Of a stretch of DNA of 64,000 nucleotides, positions 49,425 to 59,203 are shown piece by piece. Location: the NCBI RefSeq assembly GCF_030283205.1, contig NZ_JASNWF010000017.1, positions 186,001 to 250,000 on the forward strand. The letters run 5' to 3'. A program made the position numbers and the translations under genes. Each line of letters opens with the position of its first letter. The stretch's first letter is position 1. This stretch comes from Actinomadura opuntiae (GTDB taxonomy: Bacteria > Actinomycetota > Actinomycetes > Streptosporangiales > Streptosporangiaceae). The notes beneath the pieces were generated by a model. It was not told the origin of the DNA, did no database searches, and was given only the letters and a program-made list of their open reading frames with translations.

Positions 49425-49460
49425 GAGCCCCGGCCCGGGGAGACCCGGCCGGGGCTCTTT
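49425..49460 (+). terminator. Hairpin terminator of conservon 2
   Basis: GAGCCCCGGCC and GGCCGGGGCTC form an 11-bp stem, extended by CCGGG/CCCGG with a one-base bulge, followed by TTTCG. Confidence 0.75.
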
Positions 49461-49490
49461 CGTCCGCGACTTTGTCCTGTCACTGGAGAA

Positions 49491-49504
49491 AGTTTGATCG
49501 AACT
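49491..49504. promoter_or_regulatory. Near-palindrome upstream of the ROK regulator
   Basis: AGTTTGATCGAACT, matching its reverse complement at 12 of 14 positions, about 105 bases before the ROK start, in an AT-richer patch with further GGCGAAA-type repeats. Candidate operator for autoregulation. Confidence 0.45.
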
Positions 49505-49607
49505 GGCGAAAAGGTCTTCTCAAGGCGGCGAAAGCCGGTTACGGTCTCGGCATGAGACCGGGGTCACACGGCCCGGACCACCGCACCGGACCCGAGAGGA
49601 CGGCGTG

Positions 49608-50801
49608 ATGCGCATGCCGGCTCGCCCGCAGAACGTGCACCAGGCACGCCTGCTGCGGTTGCTGCGCGACGAGGGCCCGCGCTCGCGCGCCGAGCTGGGC
49701 GACGTCGTCCGGCTGTCGCGCTCGAAGCTGGCCGTCGAGCTGGACCGGCTGGTCGAGCTCGGGCTGGTGGAGGGCGCGGGGCTCGCGGCGTCGCGCGGCG
49801 GGCGGCGCTCCGGGATCGTCCGGCTCTCGCCGCGCCTGCGGTTCGTCGCCTTCGACATCGGCGCGACCTCCATCGACGTCGCGGTGACCGACGGGGCGCT
49901 GGAGGTGCTCGGCCACGTCAGCGAGCCGTGCGACGTCCGGCAGGGCGCGACGGCGGTGCTGGACCGGGCGCTGGACCTGCTCGGCAAGCTGCGCGACGAG
50001 GGCCTGATCCCGCAGGTGCACGGCACCGGGATCGGCGTCCCCGGGCCGGTGAGCTTCCGCGACGGCATGCCGGTCGTCCCGCCGATCATGCCGGGCTGGG
50101 ACCGGTTCCCGGTGCGCGACGCGATCGGCCAGGAGCTCGGCTGCCCCGTCCGGGTGGACAACGACGTGAACCTGATGGCGCTCGGCGAGCTGCACGCGGG
50201 CCTCGCGCGCTCGGTGGACGACTTCCTGCTGGTGAAGATCGGCACCGGCATCGGCTGCGGCATCGTCGTGGACGGCGCGATCTACCGGGGCGTCTCCGGC
50301 AGCGCGGGCGACATCGGGCACATCCGGGTCGACGACGACGGGCCCGTCTGCGCGTGCGGCAACACCGGCTGCCTGGAGGCCTACTTCGGCGGCGCGGCGC
50401 TGGCCCGGGACGCGGAGGCGGCGGCGCGCTCGGGGGAGTCGCCGCAGCTCGCCGCGCTGCTGGAGGCGCACGGCGCGCTGTCGGGCGAGCACGTCGCGCA
50501 GGCCGCGGCGGCCGGCGACCCGGCGTCGGTGCGCATCATCCGGGAGGGCGGCCGGCACGTCGGGCAGGTCCTCGCCGGCCTGGTCAGCTTCTTCAACCCG
50601 GGCCTGGTGATCATCGCCGGCGGCGTCGCCGGGCTCGGCCACACCCTGCTCGCCGAGATCCGCGGCGTCGTCTACCGCAGGTCGGCGCCGCTGGCGACCG
50701 GCAACCTGCCGATCGTGCTGTCCGAGCTGGCCGGCGCCGCCGGGGTGGTGGGCGGCGCCCGGCTCATCAGCGACCACGTGTTCTCCCCGCCGCCCGCCTG
50801 A
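49608..50801 (+). CDS. ROK family transcriptional regulator
   Basis: A 397-residue NagC/XylR-type regulator. The N-terminal helix-turn-helix is at about 5-60 (RLLRDEGPRSRAELGDVVRLSRSKLAVELDRLVELGLV), followed by a ROK sugar-kinase-like domain: FDIGATSIDVAV phosphate loop, DNDVNLMALGE and the zinc motif CACGNTGCLEAY. The glucokinase-type catalytic Asp is in VDNDV, so sugar sensing, and perhaps kinase activity, are possible. GAGAGGA precedes either GTG 49605 or ATG 49608. It leads a sugar ABC transporter operon and probably represses it. Confidence 0.92.
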   Translation: MRMPARPQNVHQARLLRLLRDEGPRSRAELGDVVRLSRSKLAVELDRLVELGLVEGAGLAASRGGRRSGIVRLSPRLRFVAFDIGATSIDVAVTDGALEVLGHVSEPCDVRQGATAVLDRALDLLGKLRDEGLIPQVHGTGIGVPGPVSFRDGMPVVPPIMPGWDRFPVRDAIGQELGCPVRVDNDVNLMALGELHAGLARSVDDFLLVKIGTGIGCGIVVDGAIYRGVSGSAGDIGHIRVDDDGPVCACGNTGCLEAYFGGAALARDAEAAARSGESPQLAALLEAHGALSGEHVAQAAAAGDPASVRIIREGGRHVGQVLAGLVSFFNPGLVIIAGGVAGLGHTLLAEIRGVVYRRSAPLATGNLPIVLSELAGAAGVVGGARLISDHVFSPPPA

Positions 50802-50859
50802 CCCCGCGTCCCCGAATCCCCGCCCCCGACCCGCGTCCCTCCTCACCCGTGGAGGCCCG

Positions 50860-52379
<1,520 letters not shown>

Positions 52380-52383
<4 letters not shown>

Positions 52384-53429
52384 CCGAGACGGACGCGGGC
52401 GTGCGCGGCACCCCGGCACGCGGGGCGTGGGCGAAGGCGCCGTGGGCCAAGGGCCCGCTGCGGCCCTCCGGCCGGGACGGTGCGGGGCGCGGGGGCGGGG
52501 AGTTCCGGCATCTCGGGCTGGTCGCCGCGCTGGCGCTGCTGGCGGTGGTCGGCGTCGTCACCGAGCCGGACAACTTCCCGACCTCCGGCAACCTGGTCGG
52601 CATCCTGGCGCTGGCCGCCACCATCGGGGTGATCACGGTCGGCCAGACCTTCGTGATCATCGGCGGCGGGATCGACCTGTCGGTCGGCTCGGTGATGGCG
52701 CTGGCGTCGGTGTGGGCGACGACCGTGGCGACCCAGTCCTACGGCCCGGCGGTGATGGCGCTGTGCGCGATCCTCGTCGGGACGGGCGCGGGCGTCGTCA
52801 GCGGGCTGCTGATCTCCTACGGCCGGATGGTCCCGTTCATCGCGACGCTGGCGATGCTGGTGTCGGCGCGCGGGCTCGCGCAGCGGATGTCGGACCGCAA
52901 GACCCAGCTCGTCCGGCCGGAGAACGACGCGATCGAGTCGCTGTCCACCACGAAGGTGCTCGGGCTGCCGCTGGTGGTGTACATCTTCGCGGCGGTGGCG
53001 GTCGCGGGCTGGGTGCTGCTGAACCGCACGACGTTCGGCCGCCGCACGTTCGCGGTCGGCGGCAACCCGGAGGCGGCGCGGCTGGCCGGCATCGACGTGC
53101 GGCGGCACACGCTGCTGCTGTACGCGCTGTCGGGGTTCTGCTGCGGCGTCGCCGCGATCATCATCATGGCCCGCACCACCACCGGCTCCAGCACCCACGG
53201 CGACCTGTACGAGCTGGACGCGATCGCCGCCGTGATCATCGGCGGGACGCTGCTGACCGGCGGGCGCGGCACCGTCGCCGGGTCGATTCTCGGCGTGCTG
53301 GTGTTCACCGTCATCACCAACCTGTTCATCCTGAACGGCCTGCAGACCAGCGACCAGCTCATCGCCAAGGGCGTGATCATCGGGATCGCGGTGCTGCTGC
53401 AGCGCCGCGGCCTGCGCACGCCCACCTGA
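52380..53429 (+). CDS. Sugar ABC transporter permease (RbsC-like)
   Basis: A 349-residue CUT2 permease. Around 40 Gly/Arg-rich N-terminal residues precede eight to ten hydrophobic segments. TFVIIGGGIDLSVGSVMAL and the later GDLYELDAIAAVIIGGTLLTGGRGTVAGSILGVL are the typical family signatures. It overlaps the ATPase gene by four bases. Confidence 0.93.
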
Positions 53430-53514
53430 ACCCCGCTCCCACCCGAGCCCGCACGTCCACCGGACCCGCCGTGCGCCCCCCGCTGTCCCCCACCCCAGAC
53501 ACCAGGAGCACGTC

Positions 53515-54579
53515 ATGCGCGACCAGAGCACCCGCCCCACCCGCAGAGGCGTCCTGTTCGGCGGCGCCGCCGTCGCGGCCGGCGCCCTCGCCACCGCCTG
53601 CACCAGCAACAAGGAGAAGGACGACCCCGCCCCGGCCGCGCAGGCCGGCGCGCTCGGCGGCGACAACGACAAGCCCGGCAAGCAGGTCACGATCGGGTTC
53701 TCCGCGCCCGCCGCCGACCACGGCTGGACGGCCGCGATCGCCAAGAACGCCGAGGCGCAGGCGAAGAGGTACAAGGACGTGACGTTCAAGCCCGTCCAGC
53801 CGACCAACGACATCAACCAGCAGATCTCCGCGGTCGAGTCGCTGATCTCGGAGAAGGTGAACGTGCTGGTGATGCTGCCGAACGACGGCGAGCAGCTCAA
53901 CCAGGTCGCGCGCAAGGCGATGGACGCCGGCATCCCGGTGATCAACCTGGACCGGGTGTTCCCCGACAAGCTGTCCTACCGGACGTGGATCGGCGGCGAC
54001 AACTACGGCATGGGCGTGTCCGCCGGCCACTACATCGGCAAGAAGCTCAAGGCCAAGGGCGTGTCGAACCCGGTGATCGTGGAGATCCAGGGGATCGCGA
54101 CGCTGCCGCTCACCCAGGACCGCAGCAAGGGCTTCGCGGACGCGCTGAAGTCCTACGGGTACTCCGTCACCGACAAGCAGGACGCGAAGTTCACCGTGGA
54201 GACCGGCAACCAGGTCGCCTCGAACCTGCTCCAGGCGCACAAGAGGATCGACGCGCTGTGGAACCACGACGACGACCAGGGCGTCGGCGTGCTCGCCGCG
54301 ATCAAGCAGTCCGGCCGCAAGGAGTTCTTCATGGTCGGCGGCGCCGGGTCCGCCAACGCGATGCGCGAAATCAAATCGGGGAACGGGGTGCTGGAGGCGA
54401 CCGTCACCTACCCGCCGACGATGGCGGCGTCCGCGGTCCGGCTGGCCCGGCTGCTGGCGCAGGGCAAGGGCATGGCCGACCTGGTCGAGCTCGCGCCGCC
54501 GCAGTCGCTCACGCTGGCGTCCGAGACCGTCACCAGGGACAACGTGGGCCGCTACCTGCCGCTCGGCTTCGAGTCCTGA
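53515..54579 (+). CDS. Sugar ABC transporter substrate-binding protein (RbsB-like lipoprotein)
   Basis: A 354-residue periplasmic-binding-protein family member. A twin-arginine motif (TRRGVLFGG, Arg10-Arg11) and a lipobox-like end (LATAC, Cys29) suggest export by Tat and lipid modification. The mature fold has FSAPAADHGWTAAIAKNAEAQAKRY, LISEKVNVLVMLPNDGEQLNQVARKAMDAGIPVINLDR and GNGVLEATVTYPPTMAASAVRLARLL. The ligand is a pentose, hexose or cyclitol by family. It lies 85 bases after the permease gene. Confidence 0.92.
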   Translation: MRDQSTRPTRRGVLFGGAAVAAGALATACTSNKEKDDPAPAAQAGALGGDNDKPGKQVTIGFSAPAADHGWTAAIAKNAEAQAKRYKDVTFKPVQPTNDINQQISAVESLISEKVNVLVMLPNDGEQLNQVARKAMDAGIPVINLDRVFPDKLSYRTWIGGDNYGMGVSAGHYIGKKLKAKGVSNPVIVEIQGIATLPLTQDRSKGFADALKSYGYSVTDKQDAKFTVETGNQVASNLLQAHKRIDALWNHDDDQGVGVLAAIKQSGRKEFFMVGGAGSANAMREIKSGNGVLEATVTYPPTMAASAVRLARLLAQGKGMADLVELAPPQSLTLASETVTRDNVGRYLPLGFES

Positions 54580-54642
54580 GCGCGGGGACCGCGGCGCGCC
54601 CGCCGGAGACCCCGGCGGGCGCAGTACAGAGAGGTGAGCATA

Positions 54643-55782
54643 TTGACCACCGTCGGAGTCGGGATGGTCGGGCACGCGTTCATGGGGCGCGCCCACTCCC
54701 AGGCGTGGCGCACCGTCGGGCCGTTCTTCGGACCGCCGCTGACCCCGGTGATGGCCGCCCTCGCCGGACGCGACGCCGGCCGGGCCGCCGCCGCGGCCCG
54801 CACGCTCGGCTGGGCGTCGTCGGAGAGCGACTGGAAGCAGCTGCTGCGCCGCGACGACGTGGAGATCGTGGACGTCTGCACGCCGGGCGACGCGCACGCC
54901 GAGATCGCGGTCGCGGCGCTGGAGGCGGGCAAGCACGTGCTGTGCGAGAAGCCGCTCGCCAACTCGGTCGCCGAGGCCGAGGCGATGGCCGCCGCCGCCG
55001 AGCGCGCCCGGGCCCGGGGCGTCCGGTCGATGGTCGGGTTCAACTACCGGCGCGTCCCGGCGGTGTCGCTGGCCCGGCGGCTGGTCGCGCAGGGGCGCGT
55101 CGGGACCGTCCGGCACATCCGCGCCCAGTACCTCCAGGACTGGCTGACCGACCCGCGGTCGCCGTTCACCTGGCGGCTGGACCGTGACAAGGCCGGGACG
55201 GGCGCGCTCGGCGACATCGGCGCGCACATCATCGACACCGCGCAGTTCATCACCGGCCACGCGCTGGCCGGGGTGTCGGCGGTGATGGGCACCTTCGTCC
55301 CGGAACGTCCGCTGCCGGGCGGCGGGACGGCCGAGGTCACGGTGGACGACGCGGCGCTGTTCGTCGGCCGCACCGACGGCGGCGCGCTCGCCTCGTTCGA
55401 GGCCACCCGGATGGCGACCGGGCGCAAGAACGCGCTGCGGATCGAGGTCAGCGGCTCGTCCGGCGCGCTGGCGTTCGACCTGGAGTCGATGAACGAGCTG
55501 TGGTTCTACGACGGCGCGCAGGACGCCGAGACCGCCGGGTTCCGGCGGATCGTCGTCACCGAGCCCGTCCACCCGTACGCCGGGCGGTGGTGGCCGCCGG
55601 GCCACCTGCTCGGCTACGAGCACACCTTCACCCACCAGATGGCCGACTTCCTCGCCGCGATCGCCGGCGGCACCGACCCGAGCCCGTCGTTCGCCGACGG
55701 GCTGCGGGTGCAGCGGGTGCTGGCCGCGGTCGAGGCGAGCGCCGCGTCCGGCGGCTGGGCCGACGTCGAGGGGAGCCTGTGA
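54643..55782 (+). CDS. Gfo/Idh/MocA family oxidoreductase
   Basis: A 379-residue NAD(P)-dependent sugar or cyclitol dehydrogenase. GVGMVGHAFMGRAHSQAW is the cofactor-binding region, CEKPLAN the family EKP motif, and GFNYRRVPAVSLARRL and GDIGAHIIDTAQFITG the active-site segments with conserved Asp and His. A TTG start at 54643 is preferred (GAGAGG eight bases upstream); a GTG three codons earlier is too close to that site. Its stop overlaps the next start by one base (TGATG), so oxidation and isomerisation are coupled. Confidence 0.9.
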   Translation: MTTVGVGMVGHAFMGRAHSQAWRTVGPFFGPPLTPVMAALAGRDAGRAAAAARTLGWASSESDWKQLLRRDDVEIVDVCTPGDAHAEIAVAALEAGKHVLCEKPLANSVAEAEAMAAAAERARARGVRSMVGFNYRRVPAVSLARRLVAQGRVGTVRHIRAQYLQDWLTDPRSPFTWRLDRDKAGTGALGDIGAHIIDTAQFITGHALAGVSAVMGTFVPERPLPGGGTAEVTVDDAALFVGRTDGGALASFEATRMATGRKNALRIEVSGSSGALAFDLESMNELWFYDGAQDAETAGFRRIVVTEPVHPYAGRWWPPGHLLGYEHTFTHQMADFLAAIAGGTDPSPSFADGLRVQRVLAAVEASAASGGWADVEGSL

Positions 55783-56786
55783 TGGCGCGACCGATCACCC
55801 TGTTCACCGGCCAGTGGGCCGACCTGCCGTTCGAGGAGGTCTGCCGGCTGGCGTCCGGCTGGGGCTACGAGGGCCTGGAGATCGCCTGCTGGGGCGACCA
55901 TTTCGAGGTCGACAAGGCCCTCGCCGACGACGGCTACGTCCCGCGGAAGCTGGAGACGCTCGCCAAGCACGACCTGAAGGTGTTCGCGATCTCCAACCAC
56001 CTCGTCGGGCAGGCCGTCTGCGACATCCCCGACGAACGCCACCAGGCGATCCTGCCGGAGCGGATCTGGGGCGACGGCGAGGCCGAGGGCGTGCGCCGCC
56101 GCGCCGCCGAGGAGATCAAGGACACCGCCCGCGCCGCCGCCCGCCTCGGCGTCGACACCGTCGTCGGGTTCACCGGCTCGTCGATCTGGCACACCGTCGC
56201 GATGTTCCCGCCCACCCCGGACGCGATGGTCGAGCGCGGCTACGCCGACTTCGCCGACCGGTGGAACCCGATCCTGGACGTGTTCGACGAGGCCGGCGTC
56301 CGGTTCGCGCACGAGGTCCACCCGAGCGAGATCGCCTACGACCACTGGACGACCGTCCGCACGCTGGAGGCGATCGGGCACCGGCCCGCGTTCGGCCTCA
56401 ACTTCGACCCGTCCCACTTCGTCTGGCAGGAGCTCGACCCGGTCGGGTTCCTGTTCGACTTCCGCGACCGGATCTACCACGTCGACTGCAAGGACACCAA
56501 GGTCCGCACCGGCGACGGGCGGCGCGGGCGCCTCTCCTCCCACCTGCCGTGGGGGGACCTGCGGCGCGGCTGGGACTTCATCTCCACCGGCCGCGGCGAC
56601 GTCCCCTGGGAGGACGTCTTCCGCGCCCTCAACGCGATCGGCTACTCCGGCCCGATCTCCATCGAATGGGAGGACGCCGGCATGGACCGCCTGCAGGGCG
56701 CCCCGGAAGCGCTGGAGTTCGTCCGCGCGCTGAACGCGATGGAACCGCCGTCCGCCGCGTTCGACGCCGCCTTCTCCTCCGACTGA
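55782..56786 (+). CDS. Sugar phosphate isomerase/epimerase family TIM-barrel protein
   Basis: A 334-residue xylose-isomerase-like TIM barrel. Likely metal ligands are Glu in HEVHPSE, Asp and His in NFDPSH, the segment HVDCKD and Glu in SIEWEDAG. Family members act as isomerases, epimerases, dehydratases or 3-keto-glycoside-cleaving lyases; next to a Gfo/Idh/MocA enzyme the last two are worth considering. The order regulator, transporter, oxidoreductase, isomerase makes a complete uptake and first-steps module. Confidence 0.9.
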   Translation: MARPITLFTGQWADLPFEEVCRLASGWGYEGLEIACWGDHFEVDKALADDGYVPRKLETLAKHDLKVFAISNHLVGQAVCDIPDERHQAILPERIWGDGEAEGVRRRAAEEIKDTARAAARLGVDTVVGFTGSSIWHTVAMFPPTPDAMVERGYADFADRWNPILDVFDEAGVRFAHEVHPSEIAYDHWTTVRTLEAIGHRPAFGLNFDPSHFVWQELDPVGFLFDFRDRIYHVDCKDTKVRTGDGRRGRLSSHLPWGDLRRGWDFISTGRGDVPWEDVFRALNAIGYSGPISIEWEDAGMDRLQGAPEALEFVRALNAMEPPSAAFDAAFSSD

Positions 56787-56796
56787 CCCTCCGCTC

Positions 56797-56840
56797 GCGG
56801 CGTGCCGTCCCGTGAGGCCACGCACGGGCCGGCGCGCCGC
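56797..56840. terminator. Bidirectional hairpin terminator
   Basis: GCGGCGTGCCGTCCCGTG pairs with CACGGGCCGGCGCGCCGC over 18 positions with one wobble and one mismatch and an 8-base loop, between the convergent isomerase and LLM genes. Confidence 0.7.
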
Positions 56841-56847
56841 GCTCCTC

Positions 56848-57702
56848 TCATCCGGCCGGGACGGCGCCGACCTCGGCGGGCGCGTGGGCCCGGACGAACC
56901 GTTCGAGGTCGGCGAGCGGGACGTCCATGGGCGGGACGACGATCAGCCGGTCGACGCCGATCTCCGCGTAGTCCCGGACGGACGCGGCGTCCGGCGGGCG
57001 CGGCGGTGAGACCGAGACGTGCAGGGGACGGTCGCGCCCCTCCTCCCGCTCGGCCGCCCGCAGCCGCTCGATCGACTCGGCGGCGGCGCGGCGGCCGAGC
57101 ATCCAGCCGTACCATCCGTCGGCCTCGCGGGCGGTGCGGCGCAGCGCCGCCGGGCCGTGCCCGCCCATCACCACCGGAACCGGGCGCTGCACGGGGCGCG
57201 GGTGTGCGTCCACGCCCTCGAAGTCGGCGTGCCGGCCGTGGAAGGCGGGCGCGTCGTCGTACCAGAGCGACCGGATGGCGGCGAGGTGCTCGTCGGTGCG
57301 GCCGCCGCGCTCGCCGGGCGGGACGCCCAGGGCCCGCAGCTCGGGCTCCAGGTAGCCGGCCGCCAGGCCGAAGACCAGCCGCCCGCCGCTCAGCACGTCC
57401 ACGCTCGCCAGCTGCTTGGCCAGGATCAGCGGGTTGCGCTGCGGCAGGACGATGACGCCCGTGCCGAGCGCGATCCGTTCCGTGCTCGCGGCGAGGTACG
57501 TGAGGGCGACGACCGCGTCGAGGAAGGGCGCCCGCGGGTCGAGCGGCGAGGAGTCGGTGCGGGGACTCGGCAGGACGACATGGTCGCCGACCCACAGCGA
57601 GTCGTATCCGAGCTCCTCGGCGAGCGTGGCGATCCGCCCGGAGGTGCGCGGATCGGCGCAGGCGTGCAGGTTGAGCCCGTAGAGCCCGAGAGTCAGTGCC
57701 AT
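56848..57702 (-). CDS. LLM class (F420-dependent type) oxidoreductase
   Basis: A 284-residue luciferase-like monooxygenase-family protein: LAEELGYDSLWVGDHVVLP, LTYLAASTERIALGTGVIVLPQRNPLILAKQLASVDVLSGGRLVFGLAAG and PRPVQRPVPVVMGGHGPAALRRTA. This branch usually uses cofactor F420, which actinomycetes make; FMN remains possible. The substrate is unknown. It faces away from a MarR regulator, with a perfect 21-bp palindrome seven bases before its ATG, so repression by that regulator is likely. Confidence 0.9.
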   Translation of the reverse strand: MALTLGLYGLNLHACADPRTSGRIATLAEELGYDSLWVGDHVVLPSPRTDSSPLDPRAPFLDAVVALTYLAASTERIALGTGVIVLPQRNPLILAKQLASVDVLSGGRLVFGLAAGYLEPELRALGVPPGERGGRTDEHLAAIRSLWYDDAPAFHGRHADFEGVDAHPRPVQRPVPVVMGGHGPAALRRTAREADGWYGWMLGRRAAAESIERLRAAEREEGRDRPLHVSVSPPRPPDAASVRDYAEIGVDRLIVVPPMDVPLADLERFVRAHAPAEVGAVPAG

Positions 57703-57708
57703 GGCTTA

Positions 57709-57729
57709 ATAGTCGAACTGTTCGACTAT
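57709..57729. promoter_or_regulatory. 21-bp perfect palindromic operator (MarR)
   Basis: ATAGTCGAAC, a T centre, then GTTCGACTAT, between the divergent LLM and marR genes. The half-site TCGAACTG occurs here (57713-57720) and again at 57761-57768, just before the marR -10. Confidence 0.75.
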
Positions 57730-57771
57730 CTAGTCAATCGATTACCCAGGGACCGGATTCTCGAACTGCTA

Positions 57772-57777
57772 TAGCCT
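57772..57777 (+). promoter_or_regulatory. -10 element of a leaderless promoter (marR)
   Basis: TAGCCT, six bases before the ATG at 57784. A TCGAACTG half operator ends four bases upstream. Confidence 0.5.
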
Positions 57778-57783
57778 GAGCGG

Positions 57784-58278
57784 ATGGCGGAGGAGAGGCC
57801 CATGCGCGGCGGGCTGCCGGCGGGGCTCGCGTCCGTGACCGGTTTCCAGCTGTCCAAGTGCGGCTGGTGGCTGGAGCAGCGGCTCGAGGAGGCGCTCGAA
57901 CCGCTCGGCGTCCGCGTCCGGCACTTCCTCGTGCTGGCGATGCTCAGCTCGTCCGGGACGCTGTCGCAGCAGGAGATGGCCGGCTACCTGCTGCTCGACC
58001 CCACGCTGATGGTCGGGCTCGTGGACGACCTGGAGGCGCGCGGGCTGTGCGAGCGCGCCCGCGACCCGAAGGACCGGCGCCGCCACCGCGTCCGCATCAC
58101 CGACAAGGGACGCGACGTGCACCGGCGCGCGCGTGCGCTGGCCGACGAGGTCGGCGCCGAGGTGTTCGGCCCGCTGTCGCAGGACGAGCTGCGCACCGTC
58201 GCCGGCGCGATCGAGCGGGTGATGGAGCCGTTCTGGACCGAGCAGGCCGTACGGCCGCGCCGCAAGACGGCCCGCTAG
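57784..58278 (+). CDS. MarR family winged-helix regulator
   Basis: A 164-residue MarR protein. The winged helix lies at about 40-110: LAMLSSSGTLSQQEMAGYLLLDPTLMVGLVDDLEARGLCERARDPKDRRRHRVRITDKGRD, with the DxRxxR wing. MarR proteins are dimers released from DNA by small phenolic or other ligands or by oxidation; one cysteine lies near residue 26 and one near 85. The leaderless-type start and flanking half-operator suggest autoregulation together with control of the LLM gene. Seven bases separate it from the convergent cupin gene. Confidence 0.92.
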   Translation: MAEERPMRGGLPAGLASVTGFQLSKCGWWLEQRLEEALEPLGVRVRHFLVLAMLSSSGTLSQQEMAGYLLLDPTLMVGLVDDLEARGLCERARDPKDRRRHRVRITDKGRDVHRRARALADEVGAEVFGPLSQDELRTVAGAIERVMEPFWTEQAVRPRRKTAR

Positions 58279-58285
58279 GGATTCG

Positions 58286-58990
58286 TCAGGGGCGGGCGCG
58301 GAAGTCGGCGAAGTCGAAGCCGGGGGAGACCACGCAGCTGACCAGGACCTCTTCGGGTCCGGCGGGACGCGCCGCCTGCCAGACGCCGGGCGGGACCACG
58401 GCCTGCGGCACCTCGCCGGCCGCCACGTCGGCGCCCAGCGTGATCGTCTCGGGATCGGGACCGGGCTCGTCGCCGGACCCTCCGAGCAGCAGCGACAGCG
58501 GGCCGCCGCGATGCCACAGCCACATCTCGGCCGAGCGCACCGCGTGCCACATCGACTCCTCGCCGGGCGGCAGCAGGAAGTAGATGCCGGTCGCGCTCGC
58601 CCGCTCGCCCGGGTAGCCGTCCGGCGCGAATGCCACGTCCGACCGCCACGTCTCCCGGTACCAGCCGCCCTCGGGATGGGGCAGGAGGTCGAGCGCCTCG
58701 GCGGTGGCCGGACGGTCCAGGAGCGCGACGTGCCGGCCGTCCGGCCCGCGCCGGACGTACCGGACCGCCGTCGCGGTCGCCTTGTCGATGACGCCGCGCG
58801 GCGGCATCAGGCCCGGCTCGGGGTCCAGCGCGACCGCGACGACCTGGCCGCCGGCCCCGCCGTACACGTCGTCGGCGATCGCCAGCAGGTCGGCTTCGGA
58901 GTCGGGCGCCCACACGGCGCCCGCGTCGGACAACACGAACCGGGGCCCGGGCTGGGCGCGCCAGCCGTCGAGCGTCGTCAGGAGCAGCAC
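58286..58990 (-). CDS. DUF952-DUF985 (cupin) fusion protein
   Basis: A 234-residue protein. The N-terminal 85 residues look like DUF952 (LLLTTLDGWRAQPGPRFVLSDAGAVWAPDSEADLLAIADDVYG), and the C-terminal part is a cupin_5/DUF985 domain (LLPHPEGGWYRETWRSD, GIYFLLPPGEESMWHAVRSAEMWLWHRGGPLSLLL, VPPGVWQAARPAGPEEVLVSCVVSPGFDFADF). The His and Glu positions could bind a metal or sugar. The GTG start fits a leaderless transcript, TAGCCT being six bases upstream. No operon partner is evident. Confidence 0.82.
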   Translation of the reverse strand: MLLLTTLDGWRAQPGPRFVLSDAGAVWAPDSEADLLAIADDVYGGAGGQVVAVALDPEPGLMPPRGVIDKATATAVRYVRRGPDGRHVALLDRPATAEALDLLPHPEGGWYRETWRSDVAFAPDGYPGERASATGIYFLLPPGEESMWHAVRSAEMWLWHRGGPLSLLLGGSGDEPGPDPETITLGADVAAGEVPQAVVPPGVWQAARPAGPEEVLVSCVVSPGFDFADFRARP

Positions 58991-58996
58991 CGTCCC

Positions 58997-59002
58997 AGGC
59001 TA
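58997..59002 (-). promoter_or_regulatory. -10 element of a leaderless promoter (DUF952-cupin gene)
   Basis: TAGCCT on the minus strand, six bases before the GTG start; the same hexamer as for marR. Confidence 0.5.
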
Positions 59003-59080
59003 GGGAAAAACCGGTACCCGTGTCGGCGGGCGCGCTGGCAGCATGGCCGTGCCGACCATCCACCGAGCAGCGGAGGCGAA

Positions 59081-59203
59081 ATGCGGCAGGTCTTCGGAAT
59101 CTCCCAGCCCCTTCCGGACGAGAGCTTTCGAGGACTCCACCGCCCATGCCCACGCTCAACCTCGGCATCCTCGCGCACGTCGACGCGGGGAAGACCAGCC
59201 TGA
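59081..59203 (+). CDS. Possible 40-residue leader ORF overlapping the ribosomal protection gene
   Basis: ATG at 59081 with GGAGG four bases upstream codes for a 40-residue peptide (MRQVFGISQPLPDESFRGLH...) that ends at 59203, 58 bases inside the next gene in another frame. The GTPase ATG at 59146 has no close ribosome binding site. Short leader ORFs that control tetracycline-protection genes by ribosome stalling are known, so a translational or attenuation role is possible. No homologue is recognised. Confidence 0.4.
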   Translation: MRQVFGISQPLPDESFRGLHRPCPRSTSASSRTSTRGRPA

